A stretch of 64,000 nt of DNA from Meandrina meandrites (lineage: Eukaryota; Cnidaria; Anthozoa; Scleractinia; Meandrinidae). Shown piece by piece: positions 60,712-64,000 of the stretch. The stretch is taken from positions 23,224,972 through 23,288,971 of the forward strand of contig OY855914.1 of assembly GCA_963693305.1 (NCBI GenBank). The letters run 5' to 3'. Made by a program: the position numbers and the translations under genes. The notes under the pieces are model-generated. The model was not told the origin of the DNA. It saw only the letters and a list, made by a program, of their open reading frames with translations, and ran no database searches. How positions within the stretch are numbered: position 1 is the stretch's first letter; each line of letters starts with the position of its first letter.

Positions 60712-61960
60712 TTAACGAACAAAAATATTTCCGTGTGGATTAGCGACACCATTTAACTGATTTGCATCGGTTCTTCCACATGGATCATGTACAGGATACT
60801 CAGAATATGTGGTGCCCTCAAAGAAATAGTACAAGCCGCTGCTGAAGAGATACGGTCCATCGGAGTCATCCACCCTCAAGGAGTTTGGAACAACACTAGT
60901 GCATTTCTTGTTAACCAGTTTAACCAGTTTACAAGTGATTGATCCTGTCTTCTGTTGCACAATGCTGCCAGTGCCTTCCTTGCATGCGATCCAGTTGTTG
61001 ATGTTGCTCTTGATCAGGAATTCCTTGCCAATGGTGCGCCACAAAGTAAAGTTCATGGCCTCATAATCCGTCTCACTCAGTGGGACTGTTGTAGATACCC
61101 GAGTGTTAGCGGAGCTGGCTTTCCAGGATGGACGCGGGGTGACAGCGTTTGCGCTACTCGTGAAACTTGAGTAAGCTGTGAAGGTGTAACTGTAAACTAA
61201 TGTCCAGCCCCCTCCGTCTGTCTGTTGGTCGCAGTAGGCCTTGAATGCGTTACCATGGGAACCACCATCTGGGTCTATCCAATAGACGCCTGACACTCGT
61301 GATGGCGCTTTCTGCTTCAGGTCCTTGCAATTCAAAGCTGGAGACTCGTTGCTCGTTCCTTTGTTAAACAAAGAAAAAATGACAAAAATAGTTTCCGTTG
61401 CAAAAATGTGCATGCATTGTAAGTCTTTAGTCAATATATTGGTTAGAAAAATTCTACTTTTAGGCTTCCGTAAATTTGTTATAGTAATAGTCGATAAGAA
61501 TTTGGTGAAAAGCAAAGACGCTCTAGCTATGACTTACCTATAGAATTACCTACAGAACTTGTATTCCCATCTGCCAAATGGTACGTTCCGTTGATCAGTC
61601 GCTTGATAATCTCGTTTTTGCAGAGCAGTGCAGTCTTGTAAAGGTAAAGATCGCCTTTTGCGTCCATGTCCAGCACTCTGTATCTCTGCTGATCCAATCC
61701 CCTAATGGTTGTAAAATAAAGTTTCATATTTTGTATTTCTTTATAACTTGTGGGCTGTAAACTATTTTGAGATTTAGTTCAAGAGATGTTGATCTTTGTA
61801 TAAAGCAACTAAAATTCAATTCTGCGGGGGCACTTTACTTTCGTCAGATTTAGAAACGTGTTAAAAAGCTATGATTTTATCAGTCTTACCTCGTTAAAAA
61901 GCTGCTGGAGAAAAAGATCAAGGAAAAACTAAGGTGGAAGAACATTTTCGGGCTTTGCAT
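60712..61960 (-). CDS. Copy 10: secreted fibrinogen-like-domain protein, subfamily B
   Basis: Exons 61890-61960, 61538-61701 and 60712-61358 encode 293 residues, identical to copy 4. A silent change is visible in the patch (GAGTCATCC against GAATCATCC on the + strand). Exon 2 has both tandem donors. The 3' signal TTTATT (AATAAA on this strand) is at 60457-60462. If the assembly is correct this is the youngest functional duplicate in the window; it could instead be the second allele of copy 4. Confidence 0.88.
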
Positions 61961-62685
61961 CAGTCGAAGAACTGAAAAGAAAGGAAGTGTGAAAAGTTAG
62001 CAATTTACAACTCAAAACGCTAAACACAGCATGGAATAAACACAACGACCTTGGCATCATTACGACGCAATGTGTAAAACAAAAATTATCAAAAACGGCT
62101 GCCTTGGAAACATTAAAATATTCCTACTAAATTGTTTTGAAAAGAACACCGAAATTGGTTGTTAGTCTGAACGGTTTTTAATTTTTACATCTTCAAAGGA
62201 GCGAGCCGTTGCAGGAACGTTTAACGAAAAGTGGGAATACTGGATTCAAGGCCCCAAGCTAAAGAAGTTTACAAGTTAAGAATGCTGGGCAGACTAAAAG
62301 AGTTGCACGAGTCATATCATATTTTTTAGACAACAATTTCTGTTTGCTAGGAAATAAAGTATTCAGAAAGTAAAAGATTTCGTTGCCTGAGCGTGAATCA
62401 AATTTAAGCACCGCAAATTAAGCTGTTGAATGAGAAGAAGGAAAATTGAAAAAAAAATTGGTGAGCAAGAAAATTCTGCTTAACCGCGACCCCCTTGCTC
62501 TTCAAAGGGAACTCAACAATGAAAAGTACAAGTATCGCAAAATTTTTACCCAATTCGAAAATGATATTTTGAGTTTTGCAAGTGTCTCCCCACGTCAGCT
62601 ATCGCAGTAGGGAATTTGAGCTGGTATTCCAGTTTTATTTTACCTAAAAAGCTAAGTTAGGGTTAGATAAAAAAAAAATACTTAC

Positions 62686-62859
62686 CTGAAATTTAAGGTA
62701 CCTGGTCTGATAGAACGGAAAAATCTAAAATGAAGAACAGAAGAAAAAAATCAAATTCGATATAGCGTGAAGAGGAAACCCAAACCCAGCTTGTTCGATA
62801 CTTACATCTCGCAGTTTCAAACTGAATGCGACTTTTGTTGAAGGGCGATCAGAGTTATA
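62686..62859 (-). promoter_or_regulatory. Copy 10: TATA-like box, noncoding first exon and mini-exon
   Basis: TATAA (62855-62859), first-exon end 62806 and mini-exon 62686-62706 are the same as in copy 4. Confidence 0.45.
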
Positions 62860-64000
62860 TGCTAGGAGAACGGTGTGTTTAGTCATCAATTTATGCAGTG
62901 GAATATCATCAATTGATTGCTACGTTTTGTTTTCATAGGATAATTCACTGGATTAAAATAACTTCTATAGTTAATTGACTTAATTTAACCTGAATAAACA
63001 AAAGTGAATGCCGACTTCAGATAACTGAAGTTTTTAATTGTCCTTTGTTAACAAAAAAATTTGAACAAATTTTGTTTTGATGCAATTGAGATTGTTATTG
63101 ATTAGGTTATTTAACAGTTAAGGATCGATAGAGAAAAACGGTCCATAACCTTTAAGGAAACTTTGCTATGCCATAACTTTAATTTGAGCAATAATTTTAA
63201 ATGCCAGAAGATTTTTTTCACAACCTTGTGAAAACGACAACCTGTGAGTACAAATCTTAATTAAGCCTACATATAGTTGTCAGAAACATTACGCCTGTAT
63301 ATATAAACCTAAATTATAGCTGAACAACTGGTTTTAAATGATGAGTTTGAAAGCAAGCTGTGTTTACAAATTGGACTTCACACCGTCCTATGATGTCCGA
63401 TTAAATTTAACTGCCAGAAGAATTTTTTAACAACTTTGAGAAAACGAAACCTGTATGTACAAAACTTAGTTAAGCTTATATATGTATAATTGCTTTTAAT
63501 GAACAACTGTGAGAAACATAGCACCAGTGTATATAAACCTAAATTATAGCTGAACAACTGCTTTTAACGATGTATTTGAAAGCAGGCTGTGATGTTGTTT
63601 CTTTAAGAGGTTCAGCTTGGTATACTGACTATTAAGGGCCTCTATTATTGAGTTCAGTTAATGGCAATTTAAGGAAGGATTTTGCGTGAAAGCTGCGCCA
63701 TTTGATCTTTTTTCGAGTTCTTGTTAATTGATTAATGTGTTTCTTGTCATATCAATCCAAATAAACACTAGGTGGTCTTTATGTCGTTTGTCGTTTCTTT
63801 TCTTGAATTTGTTTCAGAAGTACAGCTGACATCTGCCTTGTCCGTTTTCCATTGCACAATTATGAGACGTTCTTCTTGGTTTTTTCACACTCGCTGCGTT
63901 AGTTGATCATGAATGTTTGAGTTCTGGGTTATTAATATGTTTGTTTATCACATTAACGCAAATGACAAATAATTTTTAACCAAAATGGAGATTGCAACGA

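Larger units (their letters stand above)
51787..64000. repeat. Large segmental duplication of 21.3-35.4 kb
   Basis: From exon 2 of copy 8 to the window edge, gene order, orientation and spacer sequence repeat those from exon 2 of copy 2 to about 35432. Copies 4 and 10 encode identical proteins, and their offset is a constant 28569 bp over the exons. Differences are the 1.1-kb insert (23051-24166), the tandem duplication (27935-28490), the TTAA element (29193-29825) and microsatellite length. The duplication continues past the right edge. Confidence 0.85.

Overview
The window looks like nuclear DNA of an anthozoan cnidarian, most likely a stony coral or close relative. It is AT-rich. Small exons are bounded by GT-AG introns and there is no operon or ribosome-binding-site logic. 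There are two ShK-type cysteine exons, an intronless class A receptor of the kind expanded in cnidarians, and many short inverted-repeat elements. The species call is inference; no marker gene is present.

Layout. Positions 60-4590 hold a decayed DNA-transposon-like gene on the minus strand with inverted termini at both ends. Positions 4901-5425 hold two foldback elements. Positions 5445-9207 carry part of a plus-strand gene with two ShK-like exons, and an intronless rhodopsin-family receptor lies antisense inside its intron. Positions 9750-17400 are mostly repeats: a nested MITE, three further inverted-repeat elements and a minisatellite of about 95 bp period. They also contain the first copy of the main gene family and a speculative three-exon gene. 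Positions 17400-20900 have no convincing gene apart from a frame-broken ORF.

From 12.2 kb to the right edge the window is dominated by ten copies of one secreted-protein gene (called copies 1-10, left to right). Each has three coding exons: a signal peptide, a spacer of about 50 residues with an N-glycosylation sequon, and a large last exon. The last exon starts like a fibrinogen-related domain (GVYWIDPDGG, then TDGGGWTLV) and ends in a C-terminal part I do not recognise. Copies 1, 2 and 8 form subfamily A; copies 3-7, 9 and 10 form subfamily B. The B copies and copy 8 also share a TATA-like box, a short noncoding first exon and a 21-nt noncoding mini-exon. The proteins are almost identical except for one patch of about 31 residues just before the conserved HDPCG motif. 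This pattern suggests a diversified recognition surface.

Orientations are 1(-), 2(+), 3(-), 4(-), 5(-), 6(+), 7(+), 8(+), 9(-), 10(-). Copies 5 and 6 are head to head across an inverted-repeat junction near 39531. The block holding copies 2-4 (about 21.3-35.4 kb) recurs as copies 8-10 (about 51.8-64.0 kb, cut by the window edge). This is either a very recent duplication or uncollapsed haplotypes. The two blocks differ by a TTAA-flanked foldback carrying a THAP-like coding fragment, a tandem duplication of about 265 bp, a 1.1-kb insertion, microsatellite length, and a nonsense codon in copy 9. Copy 8 is an A/B chimera. Copy 5 has a GC splice donor and a destroyed first-exon donor.
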